From: an uncultured Campylobacter sp.
GTDB taxonomy: Bacteria; Campylobacterota; Campylobacteria; Campylobacterales; Campylobacteraceae
Direction: 5' to 3'
Length of the DNA stretch: 5,575 nucleotides
Assembly: GCF_938045535.1 (NCBI RefSeq)
Contig: NZ_CALIMQ010000213.1
Span: forward strand, 1-5,575
Shown here: one piece after another, positions 1 through 4,965 of the stretch
Numbering within the stretch: the stretch's first letter is position 1
How the letters are laid out: each line of letters opens with the position of its first letter
Notes under the pieces: model-generated
What the model saw: only the letters and a program-made list of their open reading frames with translations
What the model was told of the DNA's origin: nothing
The model's database searches: none
Translations under genes and position numbers: made by a program

Positions 1-55
1 AGCCGAGCTTTTCGAGATACTCGTTGCTTAACGGCGTTATCTTTTTTAGTTGCAT
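1..55 (-). CDS. 5' end of a gene running off the left edge; possibly glutathionylspermidine synthase-like
   Basis: Eighteen codons are visible on the minus strand from an ATG at 55, reading MQLKKITPLSNEYLEKLG. A good ribosome-binding site, AAAGGA at 66-61, sits 5 nt before the ATG, so the start is well supported. The product cannot be identified from this much sequence. The suggestion of an ATP-grasp glutathionylspermidine synthase-like protein is contextual. In C. jejuni the UPF0323 lipoprotein gene Cj0371 is followed by such a gene (Cj0372), and E. coli pairs lipoprotein YgiB with the related ATP-grasp protein YgiC. I also recall short N-termini of this style in that family, but from memory only. 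The upstream lipoprotein gene is on the same strand 363 bp away, so co-transcription is possible but not shown. Confidence 0.6.
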   Translation of the reverse strand, partial: MQLKKITPLSNEYLEKLG

Positions 56-418
56 TTTTATCCTTTTTTTAAAATTTTAACTCATCTGCGCCGCGATTTT
101 TGCGGCTTTTGCTAGTTTTGATACGCATACGGCTTCGCGTAAATTTAAAGCGCGCAAGGCGCACGGCAAAATTTAATTAGCGTAGATCATACGCGGCGAT
201 CGTGCGTAAATTTAAGCCACGCGAGATCTGCGGCTAATTTAAATGGGCACGCAGACGGCGTGGACCGGGCGCGGCAGAAGCGGTAAAATTTAGCTGAATT
301 TTACAGCGCATTTTTGAAAAATCGGCGTCAAATCAATGCTAAATTTGGCGCAAATTTTAAAATTCTACGTGCTAAATTTAACTCGCTGCGCAGAGCCGCC
401 GTATGTTTCAAAGCGCGC
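56..418. other. 363-bp intergenic region rich in AAATTTA words
   Basis: No credible gene is visible on either strand. The stretch is dominated by AAATTTA/TAAATTT words (for example at 141, 208 and 286), set between GCGC-rich segments. CGTAAATTTAA occurs exactly twice, at 139-149 and 205-215. A weak inverted repeat, GTAAAATT at 283-290 with AATTTTAC at 297-304, could form a hairpin but is A+T rich and lacks a terminator-like tail. A 5-bp GC stem at 90-94/102-106 is followed by TTTT on the plus strand, where no upstream gene exists to terminate. No clear terminator follows the lipoprotein gene on the minus strand, so readthrough into the gene at 55 cannot be excluded. Confidence 0.6.
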
Positions 419-1006
419 TTAGCCGCCGAAAAATCCGCCGCTCTTGCCGCTCTTGCTTCCGCCAAAAAAACTGCTTCTACCGCTTCGCGCCTTATCGTTT
501 TGCTGCTTTGCTTGATTGAAGCTATCGACGCTTCTAGAGTAGGCGCTCGGGCTTTTGTAGGCGGTTTGGCGCTGGCTTTGGTAGGCTGGGTTGTTAAACA
601 GCTTGCCGCCGATCCACGAGCCGATGATGGCGCCTGCAGCGCTTGCCAAGATCGCTTCGCCCAGGCTCATGCCGCCGCCGCTAAGCTGCGCGTTTTGGTT
701 CGTCAAATTTGAAGTGCCGGCGTCGATTTTAGCGTTTTCTTCGGCCAGAAGGGCTTTGGTTTCCTCATCGCTTAAAATTCTCTCCGTGCCGTCGAGCGAT
801 CTTAAGATGATCTGGGTTTTTTCGCTCGGAAATTCCTCTAAAATTTTATATTTTCCCGGCGCGACCTCTTCGAGTCGCACGAGTGCGCCCTCTTGTAAGC
901 GGACATTTTGCTCCTGCTCCTTATCGTCGCAGCCTGCTAGCGATCCCGCCATAACGAGGCCAAAGCCCCCTGCTAGCGCGTATGCCGCGATTTTGCGTAG
1001 TTTCAT
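419..1006 (-). CDS. UPF0323 family lipoprotein
   Basis: This is a 195-residue predicted lipoprotein. Residues 1-25 form a signal peptide: a charged start (KLRK), a hydrophobic core, and the lipobox L23-A24-G25 before the lipidated Cys26. The mature N-terminus is Cys-Asp-Asp. Asp at +2 retains lipoproteins in the inner membrane in E. coli, but whether that applies here is unknown. Residues 38-90 are a small charged domain. Residues 113-135 contain a Gly-rich hydrophobic segment with a G125-x3-G129-x3-G133 glycine zipper. The tail is low-complexity (Ser, Gly, Lys, Gln) and ends in repeated FFGG. The pattern, including the stretch before 'KLFNNP' and the later 'YKSP.AY.RS', matches UPF0323 proteins such as H. 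pylori HP0232 and C. jejuni Cj0371 as I remember them. Length is typical and function unknown. The start ATG overlaps the upstream stop, with AAAGGA 5 nt before it. Confidence 0.9.
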   Translation of the reverse strand: MKLRKIAAYALAGGFGLVMAGSLAGCDDKEQEQNVRLQEGALVRLEEVAPGKYKILEEFPSEKTQIILRSLDGTERILSDEETKALLAEENAKIDAGTSNLTNQNAQLSGGGMSLGEAILASAAGAIIGSWIGGKLFNNPAYQSQRQTAYKSPSAYSRSVDSFNQAKQQNDKARSGRSSFFGGSKSGKSGGFFGG

Positions 1007-1638
1007 TTAGATCCTTTCAATGATTTTATATCTAGGCTTTGATTTATCAAAAGCTCATTTCCTTCGACGCGGATAAGCTCGCTCTTGCCGATATTTTCGA
1101 TGATTAGGCTTTGCGCTTTGAGGCGCTTTTTGCGTTTGAGCGATTTTACGAATTTTGCAAGGCTCGTCCATTCGCTGCGATCGAAGGTTTTTTCTTTGAT
1201 TTCGACATCATAGGGTTTGACCTCGCGACTTTTGTTCGAAAGCAGCGGTTTGTCGAAAAACGACAAAAAATACCTGAGCTTCTCATCGCGCTCTTTATAC
1301 ATCAGCTTGATTTCATCTTTCGAGGCAATTAAAATTTCCTCTTTTTCTTTGTGAAGCCTGTCCTTATCGCTTTGTAGCGCTTCGATTTTACCTTTTAGCT
1401 CGGAAATTTCTTTGATGAGATAGTCGATGAAGCTTTGAGTGCCAGCTGTGCCACTAGTGCGCGGGCTTTTCGCAGAGTTTTGCGAAGTGGGCTCGCTTTG
1501 CACTCCATCATCTAAAAGCACGTAGCGTACGCCGCCGCTTTCCTCGGCGCGCAAGGAATTTCTACGGATGCGGTTATAGACGGCTTCCTTTGAAATTCCT
1601 AAAATTTCGGCTGCTTCGCCGATCGAGACTTTTTTCAT
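1003..1638 (-). CDS. Helix-turn-helix DNA-binding protein with long coiled coil
   Basis: The product has 211 residues. Residues 4-42 (SIGEAAEILGISKEAVYNRI, then a Tyr/Val-rich strand ending near Leu42) are a MerR/excisionase-like winged helix-turn-helix: the first helix carries the EAAEILG turn and the second the KEAVYNRIRR recognition segment. A Ser/Thr/Gly-rich linker covers about 45-67. Residues 70-121 are highly charged and heptad-like, a probable coiled coil for dimerisation. Residues 145-211 are a basic, compact C-terminal domain I do not recognise. Cytoplasmic DNA binding is likely; the target is unknown. The ATG start has AAAAGG 9 nt upstream. The last codons and stop overlap the lipoprotein start as ATGA, so the two are probably one operon with coupled translation. 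It could instead be a nucleoid or segregation-type DNA-binding protein rather than a classical repressor. Confidence 0.85.
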   Translation of the reverse strand: MKKVSIGEAAEILGISKEAVYNRIRRNSLRAEESGGVRYVLLDDGVQSEPTSQNSAKSPRTSGTAGTQSFIDYLIKEISELKGKIEALQSDKDRLHKEKEEILIASKDEIKLMYKERDEKLRYFLSFFDKPLLSNKSREVKPYDVEIKEKTFDRSEWTSLAKFVKSLKRKKRLKAQSLIIENIGKSELIRVEGNELLINQSLDIKSLKGSK

Positions 1639-1666
1639 ACAAAGATGCCTTTTAGCGTTTTAGGTA

Positions 1667-1695
1667 ATTATTGCTAAATTTGCCTAAAATAGGCA
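1667..1695 (-). promoter_or_regulatory. Candidate promoter and operator of the HTH-lipoprotein operon
   Basis: On the minus strand AATAAT (1672-1667) is a plausible -10 box about 28 bp before the start codon. Just upstream lies the perfect palindrome TGCCTA-AAA-TAGGCA at 1681-1695, filling the -35/spacer region. A second partial dyad surrounds it: GCGTTTTAGG at 1655-1664 and TTAAACGC at 1696-1703. A repressor bound here would block RNA polymerase, so autoregulation by the helix-turn-helix protein is the simplest guess. The palindrome is seen directly; the promoter and its regulator are inferred. Confidence 0.45.
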
Positions 1696-1845
1696 TTAAA
1701 CGCTTCGTTTACAAAGATAGATTCCGCCTTATCGCAGCTGGCGCGCGATAAATTCCGCTCGCTTGCGCCCGCTAGATATAAAATTTCGCTTCGCTTGCAA
1801 AAGCCGCATAAAATTATTTTTTTCTGAGGTTTTAAAATTTTAGCC

Positions 1846-1881
1846 CAATAATATTGCTTAATTAAGTATATTTTTTATACA
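1846..1881 (+). promoter_or_regulatory. Candidate promoter with overlapping TetR-type dyads
   Basis: TTGCTT (1854-1859) and TATACA (1876-1881), spaced 16 bp, form a plausible sigma-70 promoter for the TetR gene. Three adjacent dyads cover it: CAATA-A-TATTG (1846-1856), CTTAATTAAG (1857-1866) and GTATA-N5-TATAC (1866-1880). The last is extended imperfectly by TAA on the left and CTTA on the right. TetR-family repressors commonly bind such sites at their own promoters. The CAATA/TATTG dyad shares the AATA...TATT core of the CmeR site I recall (TGTAATA...TATTACA), but the match is partial. Confidence 0.5.
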
Positions 1882-1917
1882 CTTATGAAAAAATTTTAGT
1901 ATTTCAAAGGAGGCGAA

Positions 1918-2541
1918 ATGCCCGAATCGCCTAAATATAAAAAATCCGAAATTCGCTGTAAGCTCATTTTAGACGCGGCGCTGGAGCTGTTTTTAGCCAA
2001 AGGCTACGAGGCTACGAGCTTAAGCGATATCATCGAGCTTAGCGGCGGCTCGCTATCGTCGGTTTATAAGTATTTTGATAACAAAGAAAGCCTATTTTTG
2101 CGCATCATCGAACTGCAAAGCAAAAAGCTCGACGAGCGAATGAACGAGCGCATGCGAATCAACAAAGACCTAAAATTGCGTGAGTATCTGCGAGAGTTTG
2201 CAGGGATTTATCTGGAGTTTCTTTTCGCTCCGGAGGCGATAAAATTCTACCGACTGATACTTTTCAGCGGCTTTAACGGCGCGCTTAGCGAGAGCCCAAA
2301 AATCTTTTTAAAAAGCGGCGTGCTAGGTTCGCCGAATGCGCTGGATGAGTATTTGGCGGCGCATGCGGACGAGTTTGCGCCCGGACGCACGGCAAAAAGC
2401 CTGGCGCTATATTTTTGCTTTTTGCTTAGAGAGCCGCATTTTAGCAGGCTGCTATTTTTCGACGAAAAGCTAAATTTTAAAGCGAGCGAGCTAATCAAGG
2501 ACCGCATCGATATGTTTTTGCTCGGCGTAAAAAAGCGCTAG
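1918..2541 (+). CDS. TetR-family transcriptional regulator, CmeR-like
   Basis: This 207-residue protein has the usual TetR length and layout. The N-terminal DNA-binding domain covers about residues 13-62: ILDAALELFLAKGYEATSLS, then the helix-turn-helix DIIELSGGSLSSVYKYFDNK, then ESLF. The C-terminal part is helical and should bind ligand and form the dimer. As I remember C. jejuni CmeR, similarity is strong in the DNA-binding part (ALELFL.KGY..TSLSDII.LSGGS) and recurs near 159-173 (AK.LAL.FC.LL.EP). CmeR represses the CmeABC multidrug efflux pump and responds to bile compounds, but no efflux gene is present here, so orthology is uncertain. Cys14 and Cys167 are present; redox sensing would be speculation. 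A near-perfect Shine-Dalgarno AAGGAGG (1907-1913) lies 4 nt before the ATG. A terminator follows at once, so the gene is probably monocistronic. The dyads at 1846-1881 suggest autoregulation. Confidence 0.9.
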   Translation: MPESPKYKKSEIRCKLILDAALELFLAKGYEATSLSDIIELSGGSLSSVYKYFDNKESLFLRIIELQSKKLDERMNERMRINKDLKLREYLREFAGIYLEFLFAPEAIKFYRLILFSGFNGALSESPKIFLKSGVLGSPNALDEYLAAHADEFAPGRTAKSLALYFCFLLREPHFSRLLFFDEKLNFKASELIKDRIDMFLLGVKKR

Positions 2542-2543
2542 TG

Positions 2544-2576
2544 GCGGAATTTTACAGCGCAAATTCCGCGCTTTTT
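2544..2576 (+). terminator. Intrinsic terminator of the TetR gene
   Basis: A perfect 9-bp stem, GCGGAATTT (2544-2552) with AAATTCCGC (2561-2569), encloses an 8-nt loop. GC and a run of five T (2572-2576) follow. It begins two bases after the TAG stop of the TetR gene. This is the clearest terminator in the window and separates the TetR transcript from rclA. Confidence 0.85.
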
Positions 2577-2816
2577 GCACCTTTAATTTTATGAGCGGTT
2601 TGGGGTTTAGAATTTTGTAGCTTGGATTCTATCTGCTACCAAGCGCTATAAAACGCCACGTATCCCGCGCTTAAAGTTCTAATTCTATCGGCGCAGAATT
2701 TTTGAAACGATTAGGGCTGAAATTTTTATTTTCCGCATTAAATTCTGTGCCGAAGTTAGAATTTCGTCGTGGAATTTCGCGCCTCTTGCCTGTGCCTTTA
2801 AATTTGCGCCGCTTAG
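2577..2816. other. Non-coding gap with possible structured elements
   Basis: No convincing gene lies between the TetR terminator and the rclA promoter. The only open frame, a 61-codon TTG-start frame at 2702-2887, has no Shine-Dalgarno and runs into rclA. Two mutually exclusive hairpins overlap at 2617-2644: GTAGC (2617-2621) with GCTAC (2635-2639), and GCTTGG (2620-2625) with CCAAGC (2639-2644). TATAAA at 2647-2652 could be a -10 box. The larger inverted repeat at 2673-2764 is listed separately. Whether any of this is transcribed is unknown. Confidence 0.5.
2673..2764. repeat. Long imperfect inverted repeat (about 25-29-nt arms)
   Basis: The left arm (2673-2701) and the reverse complement of the right arm (2740-2764) align over their full length. 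There are 24 matches, one G/A substitution at 2693 against 2748, and four extra bases in the left arm (2676, 2683-2684, 2687). The innermost eight bases pair perfectly: CAGAATTT at 2694-2701 with AAATTCTG at 2740-2747. The loop is 38 nt. The one substitution is a G-U wobble in plus-strand RNA. It may be a structured RNA, a REP-like palindromic unit, or remnant ends of a miniature element. Confidence 0.7.
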
Positions 2817-2845
2817 ATTTTAAATTTAATAAAACCTCTTATAAT
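2817..2845 (+). promoter_or_regulatory. Promoter of rclA
   Basis: A perfect -10 box TATAAT lies at 2840-2845. The -35 region 17 bp upstream (ATTTTA, 2817-2822) is T/A rich and does not resemble TTGACA, as is normal for Campylobacter sigma-70 promoters. The predicted start near 2852 would give a leader of about 25 nt carrying AAAAGGA (2864-2870). A weak dyad, ATAA-N6-TTAT (2829-2842), overlaps the -10 box and could be a regulator site. Confidence 0.65.
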
Positions 2846-2876
2846 CCCGCGAAATTTCAAATCAAAAGGATTAAAA

Positions 2877-4247
2877 ATGGATTATGACATCATCGTAATC
2901 GGCTTTGGCAAGGCGGGCAAAACCCTTGCCGTAAAATCCGCCGCGCTCGGTAAAAAGGTCGCTCTCATCGAGCGCTCGCCGCAGATGTACGGCGGTACCT
3001 GCATCAACGTAGGCTGCATCCCGACAAAGCGACTAATTACCGCGAGCAAGGAAGCAGGCTTCGTAAATTTCGGCGTGCTCGGAGAGTATTTCGTGCTGAG
3101 CATGCAGAAAAAGGACGAGCTCGTAGAGGCGCTGAGGGCGAAAAATTTAGCAATGCTAAAGGGAAGCCCAAATATCGACGTAATCGACGGCGAGGGCTCT
3201 TTTGCGAGCGCGAATTCCGTGCGCGTGCTAAGTCCTGATGGACAAACGCGTGAAATTTCAGCAGGAACGATCGTCGTAAATACGGGCTCGATCGGTGGCC
3301 TCGGCGGACGCCCGGGGTCGAAGGAGGTTGAGCCGAGCTTTGAGGTAAGCTCGCAGATCGCTTATAGCAGCGAAGAAATTTTAAATTTAAAGATCCTGCC
3401 GAAGCATCTAGTAATCATCGGCGGCGGATTTATCGGGCTTGAGTTTGCTTCGATGTTTGCGGGATTCGGCTCGAAAGTTAGCGTGCTGATGCGATCGAAA
3501 TTTATGAAAAACGAGGATGAGGATGTGGCCGCCAGCGTCAAATCCGCTCTGCAGGCCCAAGGCGTGGAGATTATCGAGGGCTGCGAGTTTTTGAGTTTAA
3601 AGGGCGGCGAGCTGAAATTTAACCTCGCGGGCGAGAGCAAGACGATCGCGGCGGACGCGTTTTTATACGCCCTCGGCCGTCGCGCAAATACGAGCGAGCT
3701 AAATTTAGCCGCTGCGGGGTTGCAGACGGACGCGCGCGGCAATATCATCACGAACGAGCATTTGCAAAGCTCGGCTGCTGGCATCTACGCAGCAGGCGAC
3801 GTGCGCGGCGGAGAGATGTTTACCTACACTAGCTTAGATGATTTTAGGATAATTTTTAGCGCGCTTTTCGGAGACGGCGCGCGCACTACGAAAAACCGCG
3901 CGCCGCATGCAAGTGTGCTGTTTACCCGTACGCCGCTAGCTCGCATCGGCCTTAGCGAGAGGCAGGCAAGAGAGAGTGGGCGCGAGATCAAGGTGCTGAA
4001 GCTTTCGATGGCGGCGGTGCCCGGCGCCAAAGTCGTAGCGCACGACGAGGGAATGATGAAAGCGGTCGTGGACGCGGCTAGCGGCGAAATTTTAGGCGCG
4101 GCGCTTCACTGCGTAAACGCGCACGAGATCGTTAATGAGCTGGCGATCGCCATGGCGCTGGGCGCGAAGGCGGATTTTCTCAAAAATCAAATTTTTACGC
4201 ATCCTAGCATCAGCGAGGCGCTGAACGATCTTTTCGGACAGTTTTAA
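2877..4247 (+). CDS. rclA: RclA-type pyridine nucleotide-disulfide oxidoreductase
   Basis: This 456-residue flavoprotein is of normal family length. FAD is bound by the first Rossmann motif at residues 8-14 (IGFGKAG, with E32 ending strand 2) and by GIYAAGDVRGG at 302-312 (D308). NAD(P)H is bound by GGGFIGLEF at 182-190. The redox-active disulfide is Cys42-x4-Cys47 in GGTCINVGCIPTK, and the C-terminal dimer domain supplies His442 and Glu447 in THPSISE. The stretches IGFGKAGKTLAV, FTYTSLDDFRI and QIFTHPSISEALNDLF match E. coli RclA closely as I recall it. This separates it from dihydrolipoamide dehydrogenase, glutathione reductase and mercuric reductase. E. coli RclA helps survive hypochlorous acid and N-chloramines and is reported to reduce Cu(II). 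It is cytoplasmic. The loop after NTG (138-160) is about eight residues longer than in E. coli and lacks the usual PxIPG. It has its own promoter, and AAAAGGA lies 6 nt before the ATG. Confidence 0.92.
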   Translation: MDYDIIVIGFGKAGKTLAVKSAALGKKVALIERSPQMYGGTCINVGCIPTKRLITASKEAGFVNFGVLGEYFVLSMQKKDELVEALRAKNLAMLKGSPNIDVIDGEGSFASANSVRVLSPDGQTREISAGTIVVNTGSIGGLGGRPGSKEVEPSFEVSSQIAYSSEEILNLKILPKHLVIIGGGFIGLEFASMFAGFGSKVSVLMRSKFMKNEDEDVAASVKSALQAQGVEIIEGCEFLSLKGGELKFNLAGESKTIAADAFLYALGRRANTSELNLAAAGLQTDARGNIITNEHLQSSAAGIYAAGDVRGGEMFTYTSLDDFRIIFSALFGDGARTTKNRAPHASVLFTRTPLARIGLSERQARESGREIKVLKLSMAAVPGAKVVAHDEGMMKAVVDAASGEILGAALHCVNAHEIVNELAIAMALGAKADFLKNQIFTHPSISEALNDLFGQF

Positions 4248-4260
4248 ATTTGAAATTTAA
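4244..4260. repeat. A+T-rich perfect palindrome across the rclA stop codon
   Basis: TTAAATTT (4244-4251) and AAATTTAA (4253-4260) are perfect 8-bp arms around a single G at 4252. The TAA stop of rclA (4245-4247) lies inside the left arm. There is no GC stem or following T-run, so it is a poor intrinsic terminator. It may only reflect the AAATTTA bias of this genome. Confidence 0.5.
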
Positions 4261-4561
4261 CGGCGCTCGAGCTTGGCGATGCCCGGGCGCCCTAGCGCAA
4301 ATCGACCGCGAAATTTAATACGCCGGAGCGGGTTAAATTAAACTGGGTTAAATAATTTGAGCCCTTGCCACCAGCGCCTTTCTTGGTCGCTATGGCTTGG
4401 CACGTATCGCCTCATCCACCGCTTGTAAAAATAATTTCTAGGTTATCTTGGAATTGTTTTAAAGGAGCTGTGCGTAAAATTCTGTTAGCACCTATCGGTA
4501 TGTACTAATCGCTTATTGTTTAGAATTTCAAAAATTTATACTTTATGGATAGATCTGAATT
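4248..4561. other. 314-bp convergent intergenic region and compositional boundary
   Basis: rclA ends here from the left and a minus-strand gene ends from the right, with no strong terminator for either. Left to right it holds GC-rich self-complementary DNA at 4281-4292 (GCCCGGGC and GGCGCC) and GGGTTAAAT twice (4330-4338, 4345-4353). An imperfect hairpin follows at 4366-4402 (TGCCA/TGGCA, CCA/TGG and GCG/CGC stems with two 2-nt bulges). A 12-codon GTG-start frame at 4470-4508 (MRKILLAPIGMY) sits 2 nt after AAAGGAG, too close for an ideal site. It is probably fortuitous or a remnant. Base composition turns A+T rich from about 4420 onward. Confidence 0.55.
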
Positions 4562-4930
4562 TTATTTATCCCCAAATATCAAATAGGCTAAATTTTTGCT
4601 CAAATTCCCATACGCAACTACCCAGTATTCTCGTATGATATTTTTGATTTGCAAGTTATCGTCCAGAAAGTCGGCAAATATTTTGATCCTATCTTTGTCT
4701 ACTGTGCCTAGCTCTTCATCCTCTTTCTCAAACGAAGCGACAATTAAATGCGACAGAGCAATCTTATCGTAGAAATTTAATGTCTTGTTTTCTAGTAGAT
4801 TTAGCATAGACGTAATTTTGCCAATGTCTGCTAATTCTAGCTCCCAATCTTGCTCATCTCCCGCCGAATCTAACCCCAAAAGCTTATTTAATTTTATTGC
4901 GCTTTCTTTTCTTACGAAATAATCGGTCAT
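4562..4930 (-). CDS. Hypothetical acidic protein, possible immunity-like protein
   Basis: The product has 122 residues if translation starts at the ATG at 4930. That start is preferred because AAAGGA lies 7 nt upstream. A GTG at 4960 would add ten residues but has no Shine-Dalgarno. The protein is small, acidic and lacks a signal peptide or membrane segment, so it is likely cytoplasmic. Residues 25-45 are rich in Glu/Asp (DEQDWELELADIGKITSMLN). Residues 55-95 look helical. The C-terminus holds an aromatic, hydrophobic block, EYWVVAYGNLSKNLAYLIFG (101-120). I do not recognise the family. It starts 35 bp after the 160-residue gene on the same strand. Together with low G+C and a short acidic product, that setting is common for immunity proteins of polymorphic toxin systems, but no toxin domain was identified, so this is a guess. 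Confidence 0.7.
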   Translation of the reverse strand: MTDYFVRKESAIKLNKLLGLDSAGDEQDWELELADIGKITSMLNLLENKTLNFYDKIALSHLIVASFEKEDEELGTVDKDRIKIFADFLDDNLQIKNIIREYWVVAYGNLSKNLAYLIFGDK

Positions 4931-4937
4931 TTTATTA

Positions 4938-4943
4938 TCCTTT
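4938..4943 (-). promoter_or_regulatory. Ribosome-binding site fixing the start at 4930
   Basis: AAAGGA on the minus strand, 7 nt before the ATG at 4930, matches the AAAGGA sites used by other genes here (66-61, 1017-1012). The alternative in-frame GTG at 4960 has no comparable sequence upstream, so the shorter 122-residue product is favoured. Confidence 0.65.
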
Positions 4944-4965
4944 ATAGATGTTTTTGCCACGATAC

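Noticed and set aside
314..712. Plus-strand 132-codon open frame with a TTG start
   Set aside because: It lies antisense to the UPF0323 lipoprotein gene over most of its length, has no Shine-Dalgarno, and its Ala/Arg-rich product mirrors the Gly/Ser/Lys codons of the real gene.
591..1010. Plus-strand 139-codon open frame
   Set aside because: It is fully antisense to the lipoprotein gene, which has a clear lipobox, family match and ribosome-binding site.
1701..1803. Imperfect direct repeat CGCTTCGTTTACAAAG / CGCTTCGCTTGCAAAAG, considered as CRISPR-like or iteron-like
   Set aside because: There are only two diverged copies about 86 bp apart, with no regular array and no associated genes.
2702..2887. 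Plus-strand 61-codon frame before rclA
   Set aside because: It has a TTG start without a Shine-Dalgarno, a low-complexity basic product, and it overlaps the well-supported rclA promoter and start.
3362..3784. Minus-strand 140-codon frame inside rclA
   Set aside because: It is antisense to the conserved NAD(P)H and FAD-binding region of rclA; long antisense frames are expected in G+C-richer coding DNA.
4366..4402. Imperfect hairpin considered as a tRNA fragment or intrinsic terminator
   Set aside because: No cloverleaf arms, T-loop or anticodon loop fit, and no T-run follows on either strand.
4547..4571. GGATA/TATCC inverted repeat at the end of the 122-residue gene, considered as its terminator
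   Set aside because: The stem is only 5 bp with a 15-nt loop and no T-tract, and it overlaps the coding end.
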